Under the pieces are notes generated by a model. The model made no database searches, was not told the DNA's origin, and saw only the letters and a program-made list of their open reading frames with translations. Shown here one piece after another: positions 47,337 to 57,384 of a stretch of DNA of 64,000 bases (position 1 is its first letter; each line of letters opens with the position of its first letter). A program made the position numbers and the translations under genes. This DNA comes from Bacteroidales bacterium. GTDB lineage: Bacteria > Bacteroidota > Bacteroidia > Bacteroidales > UBA932. The stretch is taken from the NCBI GenBank assembly GCA_017415715.1, contig JAFQFD010000028.1, positions 1 through 64,000 of the forward strand, written 5' to 3'.

Positions 47337-49475
47337 ATGGCAGGCAAGGACAAAGCAGAGTCGAGGATCGAAAGGGACAAGAAAAAGCCCAGCAGGTGGT
47401 TGATGTATTTCTACCTCCTGTTCTTGTTGTTGTCGGTAGTGATAATCGGCAGGATCATCTATATACAGTATATATGGAAGCCGATTCCGGAACACGTGAA
47501 GCACTTCCGCCCGTCAAAGCACAAGGACGTGATCGACCCTGAGAGAGGATCGATCCTCGACCACAACGGAAGACTTCTGGCAATCTCAACACCTCTATAT
47601 GATATATATATGGACTGCTACGTCCAGAAGGAGGCGAACGAGAAGAACAGCAAGAACGGAACGGCAGAGGAAGACAAATGGATGAACAATGCCAGAAAGC
47701 TTTCGCAGGGCCTGGCCGAAATCCTCAGGGAGGAGGGAAAGGACTCCGCGTACTACTGGAACAGGATACGCAACGGAAGAGCGAACAAGAAAAAATACGT
47801 CAGCATGGCCAAAGGCATTGACCATGGCACACTGCTCGAGCTCAAGGAACTCCCTCTTTTCAACCTGCCTGGTCACAAGGGCGGCCTGATCGTGGAAAAG
47901 AACGAGAAGAGACTGTATCCATATGGCGAACTCGCAAGACGTGTGATCGGATATGTCAAGAACAATGATGACACCAGCGCCATCCACGTAGGAATAGAAG
48001 GAAAATACCACTACCTGCTGCACGGAAAGAAGGGACAGGCATGGGAGAAGAGGACCGACAAGTCAGGTTGGATTCCTGATGCAGACAGCCTCTATAAACC
48101 TGCCGAAGACGGTTTTGACGTCAAGACTACGCTTGATATAAACCTTCAGGACATTGCTGACAAAGCTCTCAGGAAGAATATTGGAGAGAACGACAAGATC
48201 AAGGCCGGATGCGTTGTGATCCTGGATGTCGAGACAGGAGCAGTGCGCGCAATGGTAAATCTGCAGAAAGACAGCACAGGAAGGCTGTACGAGTCTTTCA
48301 ACATGGCCGCTGGACAGCCTGCAGAGCCTGGCTCAGTCTTCAAGACCATGACTCTTGCCACACTCCTCGAGGACGGTAAGACGACTCTTGAGAAGCAGAT
48401 TCCGACAAACCATGGAATCATGCAGGACATGGCTCACCTGGTCAACCAGGATCAGTATATCGTAAACTACGAGAACAGATATCATAAAAACACGATATCC
48501 GTCATCCACGGATTCCAGATATCGTCAAACTATGTGTTCCGTCGCCTTGTCCAGGATGCCTACGGAAACAATCCGGAAGAGTTCACCAGCAGGCTGCATT
48601 CATACAATCTCGGTGCGAACTTCGATTTCGAGCTCACTGAAAGAGGAAGCGGAAAGCCAAGCATACCGAGTCCTGACGAGGCCGGCTGGAGCGGCACAAG
48701 CCTCGTGTCTACAGCTATCGGATACTCCGTGAAAGTGACACCGCTGCAGGTTGCGGCCTTCTACAATGCGATAGCCAACGACGGCAAGATGATGAAGCCT
48801 TACATTGTAGAAAGAATAGAGAAAGACGGAGTGGCTCAGCAGGAATTCAAACCTGTCCTTCTTAATTCTGTATGCTCTAAGGCCACAGCCGACACGCTCA
48901 CAAGGGCGCTCAAGCAGGTGACCACAGAAGGAACGGCCAAAAGGCTCAACAAGGCCAGGTGCCAGGTTGCAGGAAAGACAGGAACAGCAAGAATGCACCT
49001 GACCGTCGCAGAGCAGAACGGAAGCAGGAACCCATACGAGGACAACCTTGGAAGGAAGAAGCATCAGGGAACATTCGTAGGATTCTTCCCGGCAGACAAT
49101 CCGAAATACACCGCGATTGTCGTCACATACACAAGGAAACTCGACATGGGCGTGAATGTATACGGAGGAGAAGCTCCGGCAGCCACATTCAAGGACATCG
49201 TCGACGAGATATGGGCATACGAGACAGACTGGAGCAGAGAGATCGAGGCGGACGGAGACATGCCCGACATGAAGGCAAAGAACATATTCACAGACAAGAC
49301 GGAAGGTTCCCTCGTCCCTGACGTCACAGGAATGGGACTGAAGGACGCAATGTTCGCCATAGAGAACAGCGGATATGTCTGCGAATACACCGGATCAGGA
49401 CACGTCTGCAATCAGACACCGAAAGCCGGAGCGGCAGCAAGGAAAGGACAAAAGATAAACATAGTGCTCAGATGA
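47337..49475 (+). CDS. ftsI: Division transpeptidase FtsI (PBP3-like) with C-terminal PASTA domain
   Basis: Crosslinks septal peptidoglycan. The 712-aa protein has a membrane helix (about 22-43), the pedestal domain (about 55-260) and the transpeptidase domain with SxxK in AEPGSVFKTM (Ser at about 330), SxN in SSNYVFRR (about 396) and KTG in VAGKTGTARM (about 548). Residues 655-712 form a PASTA domain (VPDVTGMGLKDAMFAIENSG). PASTA on FtsI is usual in Bacteroidota and Gram-positives but not in proteobacteria. The stop overlaps the murE start (ATGA). Confidence 0.93.
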   Translation: MAGKDKAESRIERDKKKPSRWLMYFYLLFLLLSVVIIGRIIYIQYIWKPIPEHVKHFRPSKHKDVIDPERGSILDHNGRLLAISTPLYDIYMDCYVQKEANEKNSKNGTAEEDKWMNNARKLSQGLAEILREEGKDSAYYWNRIRNGRANKKKYVSMAKGIDHGTLLELKELPLFNLPGHKGGLIVEKNEKRLYPYGELARRVIGYVKNNDDTSAIHVGIEGKYHYLLHGKKGQAWEKRTDKSGWIPDADSLYKPAEDGFDVKTTLDINLQDIADKALRKNIGENDKIKAGCVVILDVETGAVRAMVNLQKDSTGRLYESFNMAAGQPAEPGSVFKTMTLATLLEDGKTTLEKQIPTNHGIMQDMAHLVNQDQYIVNYENRYHKNTISVIHGFQISSNYVFRRLVQDAYGNNPEEFTSRLHSYNLGANFDFELTERGSGKPSIPSPDEAGWSGTSLVSTAIGYSVKVTPLQVAAFYNAIANDGKMMKPYIVERIEKDGVAQQEFKPVLLNSVCSKATADTLTRALKQVTTEGTAKRLNKARCQVAGKTGTARMHLTVAEQNGSRNPYEDNLGRKKHQGTFVGFFPADNPKYTAIVVTYTRKLDMGVNVYGGEAPAATFKDIVDEIWAYETDWSREIEADGDMPDMKAKNIFTDKTEGSLVPDVTGMGLKDAMFAIENSGYVCEYTGSGHVCNQTPKAGAAARKGQKINIVLR

Positions 49476-50944
49476 GACTGGACAGAATCATAAGGAACAC
49501 CGGCGGAATATTCACCGCAGGCGACAGTGCCGCAGAGATCGACTCGATCTGCTGTGATTCAAGGAAAGTGACCCGCGGGTCGCTTTTCGTGGCTGTCAAA
49601 GGCTTTACCGCCGACGGCCATGAATACATATCCCGCGCTATCGGGAAGGGAGCCAGAGCCGTGGTGTATGAAGACCAGGAACTGACTGATTTCCAGACAT
49701 CTGCAATGGCACTTGAAGGTGTAGCGTTGATAAAGGTCGAGTCTTCAAGAAAGGCTCTGGCCATCATGGCCGCCAACTTCTATGACAATCCTTCCGAGAA
49801 GCTGACCCTCGTGGGAATAACCGGAACAAACGGAAAGACGACCACGGTGACACTCCTCTACAGGATGTTCATGGCCCTGGGCTACAACTGCGGGCTTCTG
49901 TCCACCATAGCCAACTATGTAGGCACAAAGGGAACAGAAGCAGTCAACACCACCTCAGACCCGATCACAATAAACTCACTGCTCAGCGAGATGGTGAATG
50001 CAGGATGCGAATACTGCTTCATGGAGGTGAGTTCGATCGGCGTAGAGCAGGACAGGATTGCAGGCCTGAAGTTCAAGGCTGGCATATTCTCCAACCTGAC
50101 TCACGACCATCTTGACTACCACAAGACATTCGCCGAGTACCTCAGATGCAAGAAGCTGTTCTTCGACACGCTGCCGGCTGACGCTTACGCAATCACCAAC
50201 ATCGACGACAGGAACGGAATGGTGATGCTACAGAATACAAAGGCACAGGTGGTAACATATTCATGCAGAAGCATCGCGGACCATACCTGCAGGGTGATGG
50301 AGCAGAGCTTCGAGGGCATGCTCGTGAAGATCGACGGCAGAGAGGCGTGGAGCAGGCTCATAGGAATGCACAACGCATATAACCTGCTTGCCATATACAC
50401 CACAGCGGTGACGCTCGGAACCGACCCTGAAGAAGTGCTGACAGCGATGAGCACCCTTCTCCCTGCACCTGGCAGACTCGAGAACATCAGAGGTCCGAGG
50501 GACATTTCTGTGATCATCGACTATGCACACACACCGGATGCCCTGGAGAACGTGCTGTCGACACTGAGGGAGATCGCTCCAGAGAGACAGCTCATCTGCC
50601 TCTTCGGCTGCGGCGGAGACAGGGACAAGGCCAAGAGACCGGAGATGGGAAAGATCGCCCAGAAGATGGCCGACAGGATAATCGTGACATCCGACAACAG
50701 CAGAAGCGAGAGGACCACTGACATCATGGCAGACATAAAGGAAGGCATGGATGTGAGCGGAAGAGCGAAGTCGCTGTTCATAGAAGACCGCGAGCAGGCT
50801 ATCCGCACTGCGATAATGATCGCAGACCAGGGCGCAACGATCCTTCTGGCAGGCAAAGGACACGAGACCTACCAGATAACCGGAACAGAAAAGAAGCATT
50901 TTGACGAAAGAGAAATAGTTACAGATATTTTTAACGGACAATAA
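49472..50944 (+). CDS. murE: UDP-MurNAc-tripeptide synthetase MurE
   Basis: Adds the third residue, expected to be meso-diaminopimelate, to UDP-MurNAc-Ala-Glu. The 490-aa ligase has the ATP loop GITGTNGKTTTVTLL (about 112-126), ISNLTHDHLDYH-type FSNLTHDHLDYHKTF (about 205-219), and the substrate-selecting stretch IVTSDNSRSER (about 408-418). DAP-adding enzymes normally show DNPR here; this one has DNSR with the Arg kept, so DAP remains the best guess. It begins with a 4-nt overlap with ftsI. Confidence 0.94.
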   Translation: MRLDRIIRNTGGIFTAGDSAAEIDSICCDSRKVTRGSLFVAVKGFTADGHEYISRAIGKGARAVVYEDQELTDFQTSAMALEGVALIKVESSRKALAIMAANFYDNPSEKLTLVGITGTNGKTTTVTLLYRMFMALGYNCGLLSTIANYVGTKGTEAVNTTSDPITINSLLSEMVNAGCEYCFMEVSSIGVEQDRIAGLKFKAGIFSNLTHDHLDYHKTFAEYLRCKKLFFDTLPADAYAITNIDDRNGMVMLQNTKAQVVTYSCRSIADHTCRVMEQSFEGMLVKIDGREAWSRLIGMHNAYNLLAIYTTAVTLGTDPEEVLTAMSTLLPAPGRLENIRGPRDISVIIDYAHTPDALENVLSTLREIAPERQLICLFGCGGDRDKAKRPEMGKIAQKMADRIIVTSDNSRSERTTDIMADIKEGMDVSGRAKSLFIEDREQAIRTAIMIADQGATILLAGKGHETYQITGTEKKHFDEREIVTDIFNGQ

Positions 50945-50945
50945 A

Positions 50946-52229
50946 ATGATATACCACCTCATAAACCTGCTTAAGGACTTTGATTTTCCGGGACAGGGAC
51001 TGTTCCAGTACCTTTCCTTCAGAGCCATCGTTGCATTCACCCTTGCCCTGCTGATCTCGATCTTCGCAGGCAAGAGGATCATAGGCTGGCTCCAGAAGAA
51101 GCAGATCGGAGAGACCATACGCGACCTCGGACTTGAAGGTCAGATGCAGAAGAAAGGCACTCCGACCATGGGTGGAATCATCATTTACATTTCTGTGATG
51201 ATACCGGTGCTGCTGATGGCCAACCTCACCAACATCTACATCATCCTCCTTCTCGTCAGCACCACATGGTTCTTCCTCATCGGCTTTGCTGATGACTACA
51301 TCAAGGTGTTCAAGAAGAACAAGGAGGGTATGAGCGAGAAAGGCAAGCTGATAGCGCAGGGTGCCATGGCTCTTGCCATCGGTCTTGCAGTATGCTTCAG
51401 CGACGACATCGTAGTCCGCGAAAACGTAACCGTCAGCGAGACCATCGAGACCGTGGCTGCAGACAGCACGACTACAGCCGCAGGCATCAGCCAGATCGAG
51501 AAGCACGACATAGTCAAGAGCACGAAGACCACCATCCCGTTCGTCAAGAACCATGAATTCGACTACAAGTGGCTCTCCCCTTTCAAGGGAACATTCGGAT
51601 GGTACTGCAAGTGGGCGATATACGCCCTGATGATCGTGATCGTCATCACTGCATGTTCGAACGGAGTCAACCTCACAGACGGCCTTGACGGCCTTGCGGC
51701 CGGCACTTCGGCCATCGTGGGCGTGGTGCTCGGAATTTTCGCGTGGCTGGGAGGCAACGTGATGAATGCGGAATATCTGAACATAATGTACATACCGGGC
51801 AGCGGAGAGATCGCAGTATTCATGTCGGCACTGGTCGGAGCCCTGATCGGATTCCTGTGGTACAACATGTATCCTGCACAGGTGTTCATGGGTGACACCG
51901 GAAGCCTGATGCTCGGAGGCATCATCGGAGTGACGGCAGTGCTCATAAGGAAGGAGCTGCTTATCCCGATCCTCTGCGGAGTCTTCTTCGCCGAGAGCGT
52001 TTCGGTACTTATGCAGAGATTCTATTTCAAGTATACAAAGAAGAAGTATGGCGAGGGCAGAAAGATATTCAAGATGGCTCCTCTGCATCACCACTACCAG
52101 AAGGAAGGAATACCGGCGCTGATACAGAAGCCGGTCAGAGGAATGCACGAGTCGAAGATCGTCTCAAGATTCTGGATCGTGGGAATGCTCCTCGCAGTGA
52201 TCACAATAGCGTTATTAAAGGTCAGATAG
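50946..52229 (+). CDS. mraY: Phospho-MurNAc-pentapeptide translocase MraY
   Basis: Makes lipid I from UDP-MurNAc-pentapeptide and undecaprenyl phosphate in the inner membrane. The 427-aa polytopic protein shows GTPTMGG (about 74-80), IGFADDYIKVFKKN (about 113-126, catalytic Asp pair), NLTDGLDGLA (about 239-248), VFMGDTGSLMLGG (about 313-325) and PLHHHYQKEG (about 379-388). It is about 60 residues longer than the E. coli enzyme because of an insertion at about 148-206, rich in Thr/Val/Glu, between two helices. It begins one base after the murE stop (TAA-A-ATG). Confidence 0.94.
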   Translation: MIYHLINLLKDFDFPGQGLFQYLSFRAIVAFTLALLISIFAGKRIIGWLQKKQIGETIRDLGLEGQMQKKGTPTMGGIIIYISVMIPVLLMANLTNIYIILLLVSTTWFFLIGFADDYIKVFKKNKEGMSEKGKLIAQGAMALAIGLAVCFSDDIVVRENVTVSETIETVAADSTTTAAGISQIEKHDIVKSTKTTIPFVKNHEFDYKWLSPFKGTFGWYCKWAIYALMIVIVITACSNGVNLTDGLDGLAAGTSAIVGVVLGIFAWLGGNVMNAEYLNIMYIPGSGEIAVFMSALVGALIGFLWYNMYPAQVFMGDTGSLMLGGIIGVTAVLIRKELLIPILCGVFFAESVSVLMQRFYFKYTKKKYGEGRKIFKMAPLHHHYQKEGIPALIQKPVRGMHESKIVSRFWIVGMLLAVITIALLKVR

Positions 52230-52239
52230 TCATATAGTC

Positions 52240-53574
52240 ATGTCAAGAGTAGTAGTATTAGGCGGCGGAGAAAGCGGAGTAGGCTCTGCGGTTCTCGCCA
52301 AGACAAAGGGATTTGATGTATTTCTCTCGGATATGGGAAGCATATCGGAGAAGTATGTTGCGATGCTCGAGGAATGGGACATTCCGTACGAGCAGGGCAG
52401 GCATTCCGAGGAGCTGATCCTCAATGCCGACGAGGTCATCAAGAGCCCCGGAATCCCGTCGACAGCCCCTATGGTGAAGAAGATCGTGGAGGGAGGCATC
52501 AATGTGATCTCGGAGATCGAGTTTGCAGGACGATATGACTCTGCAAAGAAGGTGTGCATAACAGGAAGCAACGGCAAGACCACGACCACATCGCTGATCT
52601 ACCACCTTCTCAAGAACGCCGGTCTCAATGTGGGCCTCGGCGGAAACATCGGCAAGAGCTATGCATACCAGGTGGCTACCGAACAGCATGACATCTACGT
52701 GCTGGAGCTCAGCAGCTTCCAGCTTGACAACGTATATGACTTCAAGGCCGACATCGCCATCATCACGAACATAACTCCTGACCACCTTGACAGATATGAC
52801 TACAAGATGGAGAACTACGTGAAGGCGAAGTTCCGCATCACCCGCAACATGTCAAGCGAGGACTGCTTCATCTTCTGCTCGGACGACGACATCACCATCA
52901 GGCATCTCGACCAGATCGTCATGAAGGCTCAGAAGCTTCCTTTCTCACAGAAGGAGGAGGTAAAGCAGGGAGCATTCGTCCAGGGCGACAAGATGATCGT
53001 TCGCTACAAGGAGGAAGAGTGCGACATGTTCCTTCAGGAGCTGGCTCTTGGCGGAAGACACAATGTATACAATTCAATGGCGGCAGCGATTGCTGCCAAA
53101 GTCATGGACATCGACAACGAGGCCATCAGAGAGGGACTCGCGACATTCCAGGCTGTGGAGCACAGGCTCGAGAAGGTGCTCAGCATCAGGGACGTGCTCT
53201 ATATCAATGACTCGAAGGCGACAAATGTAGACTCTGCATGGTACGCTCTCGAGTGCCAGACAAGGCCTGTTGTATGGATTGTCGGCGGAACAGACAAGGG
53301 CAATGATTATACAAGCCTCATCCCTCTTGCTAAGGAGAAGGTGAAGGCAATGATCTGCATGGGACTCGACAACGCGAAGTTCCACGAGTCGTTCGAGGGC
53401 GTGGTCCCAGAGATCCACGATGTGACATCTGCCCAGGACGCAGTGCAGCTGGCGAGCCAGCTTGCCGAAAGCGGGGACGTAGTCCTGCTTTCGCCATGCT
53501 GCGCAAGCTTCGACCTGTTCAAGAACTACGAAGACAGAGGAAGACAGTTCAAGGAGGCGGTAAGAAAACTTTAG
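52240..53574 (+). CDS. murD: UDP-MurNAc-L-alanine:D-glutamate ligase MurD
   Basis: Adds D-glutamate to UDP-MurNAc-Ala. The 444-aa Mur ligase has the Rossmann start VVVLGGGESGVGSAVLA (about 3-19), ATP loop ITGSNGKTTTTSL (about 107-119), ELSSFQLDN (about 157-165), ITNITPDHLDRY (about 176-187) and INDSKATN (about 319-326). The typical order after mraY and before ftsW confirms it. It lies 10 nt after mraY. Confidence 0.95.
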   Translation: MSRVVVLGGGESGVGSAVLAKTKGFDVFLSDMGSISEKYVAMLEEWDIPYEQGRHSEELILNADEVIKSPGIPSTAPMVKKIVEGGINVISEIEFAGRYDSAKKVCITGSNGKTTTTSLIYHLLKNAGLNVGLGGNIGKSYAYQVATEQHDIYVLELSSFQLDNVYDFKADIAIITNITPDHLDRYDYKMENYVKAKFRITRNMSSEDCFIFCSDDDITIRHLDQIVMKAQKLPFSQKEEVKQGAFVQGDKMIVRYKEEECDMFLQELALGGRHNVYNSMAAAIAAKVMDIDNEAIREGLATFQAVEHRLEKVLSIRDVLYINDSKATNVDSAWYALECQTRPVVWIVGGTDKGNDYTSLIPLAKEKVKAMICMGLDNAKFHESFEGVVPEIHDVTSAQDAVQLASQLAESGDVVLLSPCCASFDLFKNYEDRGRQFKEAVRKL

Positions 53575-53577
53575 ACT

Positions 53578-54900
53578 ATGGAGACAGAGAAGAAAGAGAG
53601 CCGGCTGAGCGGCTGGCTGAACAGACTGCAGGAATTCCAAGGGGACAAGGTCATACTGATCATCGTCCTCTTGCTTATCCTCATATCGTTCCTTGCGATA
53701 TTCTCCTCAACGCCTCTGCTGCCTTCACAGGCCAGCAGGATCGAGACCATGAGGGAGCATGGAATCATTGCGGTCTTCGGCATCCTGGTGATGTTCCTGC
53801 TGTACCGCTTTGACTTCAAATGGATAAAATACCTGTCACAGGCGGGATTTGCAGTGTCATTCATCCTGCTGGTACTGCTGTTGCTGAAGGTAGACTTCGG
53901 ATTCTTCAAAGTGGAGGTCAGAAACTCTGCAGTGAGAAACTTTGTTCTCCTCGGCAAGCAGATCCATGTATTCGAGATCGTGAAGGTGGCCATGGTCATG
54001 TATCTTGCATGGGCGATGAACGCCATCAAGGAAGACATGAACGCCAGAAGGGAGAAGAGGAAGAGCGAGACGCTCAGGTTCGGCAACTGGCTTGCCGAGC
54101 AGAGTCCGAAGCTCAGGTTCATGAAGAAGACACGCGGCAAGAGAATCCTCTATGTATACATTCCGTCCATCATCATAGTCATGATGCTGTTCTTCGGAAG
54201 CGGCTCGAGCTCGCTGTTCGTAGGAGCCGTGCTGATTGCGCTGATGATTGTGGGAGGAGTCCCTATGAAGGAGCTTTTTCTTGCGGGATTCATAGGCTTG
54301 ATCGGCATCGGAAGTCTTGTCGCCATACATGAGCTCAGCGACGGAAAATATGTGAAGCGAGTAGCTACCATCATAAACCGAATGAAGGCCGACTATGACA
54401 TGGAAAGACTCAACGGCCTCAAAGGAGATGACTACTTCAACATGCTGGATACATTGAGACAGCCTGTCTCGGCCAAGATGGCCGTACACGAGGGCAAGCT
54501 CATCGGAAAAGGCATCGGCAACAGCACGCAGAAATATAAGGTGGACAACATCTACGGAGACTACATGTACAGCTTCATCATCGAGGAGTACGGTCTTCTT
54601 GGAGGAATTCTTGTCCTCATCCTGTATGTCAGCCTGCTGGCAAGAAGCTCGATCATAGCGAGGATGTGCGAGGACGAGTTTGCGAAATTCGCGGTCGGAG
54701 GCCTCGCGATACTGGTCAGCGGTCAGGCATTCATGCATATCCTGGTGAACGTCGACATAGGCCCGATGACAGGACAGACGCTGCCGCTGATAAGCCATGG
54801 AGCCAGCGCATTCCTGGTGTTCTGCGTGGCATTCGGCATAATGCTTTCGATAAGCAGGATAGCCAGAAGCAATATTGAGAAAATGGAGAACGAGATATGA
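53578..54900 (+). CDS. ftsW: SEDS peptidoglycan glycosyltransferase FtsW
   Basis: Polymerises septal glycan together with FtsI. The 440-aa polytopic protein has about ten helices; IFSSTPLLPSQ (about 41-51), an extended cytoplasmic loop (about 145-190, with a basic stretch KKTRGKRI), and the conserved end TGQTLPLISHGASAFLVF (about 398-415) are SEDS features. The larger second loop is longer than in E. coli. The stop overlaps the murG start (ATGA). Confidence 0.93.
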   Translation: METEKKESRLSGWLNRLQEFQGDKVILIIVLLLILISFLAIFSSTPLLPSQASRIETMREHGIIAVFGILVMFLLYRFDFKWIKYLSQAGFAVSFILLVLLLLKVDFGFFKVEVRNSAVRNFVLLGKQIHVFEIVKVAMVMYLAWAMNAIKEDMNARREKRKSETLRFGNWLAEQSPKLRFMKKTRGKRILYVYIPSIIIVMMLFFGSGSSSLFVGAVLIALMIVGGVPMKELFLAGFIGLIGIGSLVAIHELSDGKYVKRVATIINRMKADYDMERLNGLKGDDYFNMLDTLRQPVSAKMAVHEGKLIGKGIGNSTQKYKVDNIYGDYMYSFIIEEYGLLGGILVLILYVSLLARSSIIARMCEDEFAKFAVGGLAILVSGQAFMHILVNVDIGPMTGQTLPLISHGASAFLVFCVAFGIMLSISRIARSNIEKMENEI

Positions 54901-56030
54901 CGTACAGAAAGATCCGCGCAATCATCAGTGGAGGCGGCACTGGAGGACACATATTCCCTGCACTCTCGATCGCAGGCAAGCTCAAGGAACTTAATCCGGA
55001 AACCGAAATCCTTTTCGTCGGAGCAGACGGAAGGATGGAGATGGAGAAGGTTCCTGCTGCCGGCTATAAGATAGTCGGTCTTCCTGTAGCAGGACTGCAG
55101 AGGAAACTCACGCTGTCGAACTTCGCTCTGCCTTTCAAGGTCATCAAGAGCGTAAGCATGGCGAAGAAGGTGATACGCGAGTTCAGGCCGGACATCGCCA
55201 TCGGCGTGGGCGGCTATGCGAGCGCTCCCCTTCTCTGGGCGGCAAGCCGCATGGGCATTCCGACACTGATCCAGGAGCAGAACGGATTTGCCGGCCTCAC
55301 CAACAAGATTCTCGGCAAGAAGGCCAGGAGCATCTGCGTGGCATATGAGGGAATGGAGAGGTTCTTCCCTGCCGACAGGATCGTTCTCTCAGGCAACCCG
55401 ATCAGAAAGGAGATCGTGGCAGCAGACGAAAAGATGAAGGCCGAGGCTATGGAATTCTATGGCCTCAACCCTGAAATGAAGCATATATTCATCGTAGGAG
55501 GCAGCCTCGGAAGCGCAACGCTGAACAATGCGATGAAGAAATGGATAGAGGACGGATGTCCCGCAGGAGAGGGCATCGAGGTCATATGGCAGTGCGGAAA
55601 GTACTACAAGCCTTCCATCGATGCTTTCATGACCGAAGCAAAGGCTTCCGGCAAGGATGTAAGCCGCATACAGCATTCGGACTTCATCGGCAGGATGGAC
55701 CTTGCATATGCAGCGGCTGATGTCGTCATAAGCCGTTCAGGCGCAAGTTCGGTATCAGAACTCTGTGCGGCACACAAGGCATCGATCTTCGTTCCTTCTC
55801 CGAATGTGACAGAGGACCATCAGACACACAACGCGATGGCACTCGTGAGAAAGGATGCCGGAATGATAGTCAAGGACAGCGAAGCAGTGGAAAAGCTTAT
55901 GAAAACCGCTTGCGAACTGATAGAAAACCCGGAGAAGATCGCTCTAATGGAGAAGAACATTGCGGCTCTGGCAAAGACAGATGCAGCACAGACCATAGCG
56001 GACGAGGTATACAGAATAATCTCGGAATAA
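54897..56030 (+). CDS. murG: Lipid II synthase MurG (GlcNAc transferase)
   Basis: Adds GlcNAc to lipid I on the cytoplasmic face. The 377-aa GT-B enzyme has IISGGGTGGHIFPALSIA (about 9-26), IGVGGYASAPLLWAA (about 101-115), LIQEQNGFAGLTNK (about 122-135), VGGSLGSATLN (about 199-209) and VISRSGASSVSELCA (about 278-292), matching the MurG donor and acceptor sites. It is coupled to ftsW by a 4-nt overlap and is followed by murC after 3 nt. Confidence 0.95.
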   Translation: MTYRKIRAIISGGGTGGHIFPALSIAGKLKELNPETEILFVGADGRMEMEKVPAAGYKIVGLPVAGLQRKLTLSNFALPFKVIKSVSMAKKVIREFRPDIAIGVGGYASAPLLWAASRMGIPTLIQEQNGFAGLTNKILGKKARSICVAYEGMERFFPADRIVLSGNPIRKEIVAADEKMKAEAMEFYGLNPEMKHIFIVGGSLGSATLNNAMKKWIEDGCPAGEGIEVIWQCGKYYKPSIDAFMTEAKASGKDVSRIQHSDFIGRMDLAYAAADVVISRSGASSVSELCAAHKASIFVPSPNVTEDHQTHNAMALVRKDAGMIVKDSEAVEKLMKTACELIENPEKIALMEKNIAALAKTDAAQTIADEVYRIISE

Positions 56031-56033
56031 GGT

Positions 56034-57383
56034 ATGAAGAACGTATATTTCATAGGAATCGGCGGCATCGGCATGAGCGCGATCGCCAGATATTACAATG
56101 TGAAGGGATACGCTGTCAGCGGATATGACAAGACCCCTTCACCTCTAACCCACGCCCTTGAGGACGAGGGTATCGGAGTACATTACACCGATGACATCTC
56201 ATTCATACCTGAGGACAAGGAAGAGACTCTTGTAGTATATACGCCAGCCATTCCGAAGGACATGGGAGAGCTTGTATATGTCCAGGAGAACGGATACAGG
56301 GTCATCAAACGCTCCAGGATGCTTGGGGAGATTGCAACAGGACAGAGATGCATGGCAGTTGCCGGAACCCATGGCAAAACGACCACCAGCACACTAGTAA
56401 GCCATCTTTTCACTGACAGCGGAGAAGGATGTTCTGCATTCCTCGGCGGCATTTCCAAGAACTATGACAGCAATCTGCTGACACACAGCAACGATGTCAT
56501 AGTCGCAGAAGCCGATGAGTTCGACAGGTCATTCCTCCAGCTCTTTCCCGAGATTGCTGTCATCACCTCAATGGATGCCGACCATCTTGACATATACGGA
56601 GATGAGGCGCACATCGTGGAGGCGTTCAAGGCATTCGCCTCACAGGTCAGCGGCACCGTGATCGTAAAACACGGCCTTGACATCACACCAAAGGACACAA
56701 AGGCGAAGATATACACATATGCATATGACAATCCTGAGGCGGATTTCCATGCCGAGCCTTTAGAGAACGGACATTTCAACCTGCACTACCCTGGCGGAGT
56801 GATCGAAGACTGTGTCGTGGGAATACCTGGATGGGTCAACATAGAGAACGGAGTCGGAGCATCGGCGATAGGACTCACTTACGGACTCGACCCGCAGAAG
56901 ATCCGCAAGGCACTTGCAAGCTTCTCGGGAGTGAAGAGAAGATTCGACATGCAGGTCAACCTGGACGGACTGGTCTACATAGATGACTATGCACACCATC
57001 CGAATGAGATTGCTGCCGCAATCAGCTCGATAAAGGGACGTTATCCCGAATACAGGTATACAGCCATATTCCAGCCGCATCTCTACACCAGGACCAGAGA
57101 CTTTGCAGACGAGTTCGCGGAAGCGCTCAGCCTCGCGGACAGAGTCATACTTCTGGACATCTATCCGGCAAGGGAGGAGCCTATACCGGGAGTGACATCA
57201 GAGATCATCTTCAAGGGCATTACCGCTCCTGAGAAGATACTGATGAAGAAGGAGGAACTGCTGGAATATCTGCAGGGACAGTCTCTGGAAGGCAGAGAGC
57301 TGTTCATCACGCTCGGAGCCGGCGATATAGACAGGCTCGTGGGACCTATTGGAAAACTTCTGACAGAGAAACACGACAGATAA
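56034..57383 (+). CDS. murC: UDP-MurNAc:L-alanine ligase MurC
   Basis: Starts the stem peptide by adding L-alanine to UDP-MurNAc. The 449-aa ligase has VYFIGIGGIGMSAIARYY (about 3-20), ATP loop AGTHGKTTTSTL (about 105-116), AEADEFDRSFL (about 160-170), ITSMDADHLDIYG (about 178-190) and IDDYAHHPNEI (about 319-329). The Mur ligases in this operon are C, D and E; murF is absent. The stop is followed by one base and the ftsQ ATG (TAA-G-ATG). Confidence 0.95.
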   Translation: MKNVYFIGIGGIGMSAIARYYNVKGYAVSGYDKTPSPLTHALEDEGIGVHYTDDISFIPEDKEETLVVYTPAIPKDMGELVYVQENGYRVIKRSRMLGEIATGQRCMAVAGTHGKTTTSTLVSHLFTDSGEGCSAFLGGISKNYDSNLLTHSNDVIVAEADEFDRSFLQLFPEIAVITSMDADHLDIYGDEAHIVEAFKAFASQVSGTVIVKHGLDITPKDTKAKIYTYAYDNPEADFHAEPLENGHFNLHYPGGVIEDCVVGIPGWVNIENGVGASAIGLTYGLDPQKIRKALASFSGVKRRFDMQVNLDGLVYIDDYAHHPNEIAAAISSIKGRYPEYRYTAIFQPHLYTRTRDFADEFAEALSLADRVILLDIYPAREEPIPGVTSEIIFKGITAPEKILMKKEELLEYLQGQSLEGRELFITLGAGDIDRLVGPIGKLLTEKHDR

Positions 57384-57384
57384 G

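Noticed and set aside
50931..52148. A 405-codon minus-strand frame opposite mraY
   Set aside because: Composition (many His, Asp, Arg) is typical of antisense shadows of membrane-protein genes; mraY is unambiguous.
53857..54921. A 354-codon minus-strand frame opposite ftsW
   Set aside because: His/Asp-rich antisense shadow of a membrane-protein gene; no start context or promoter.
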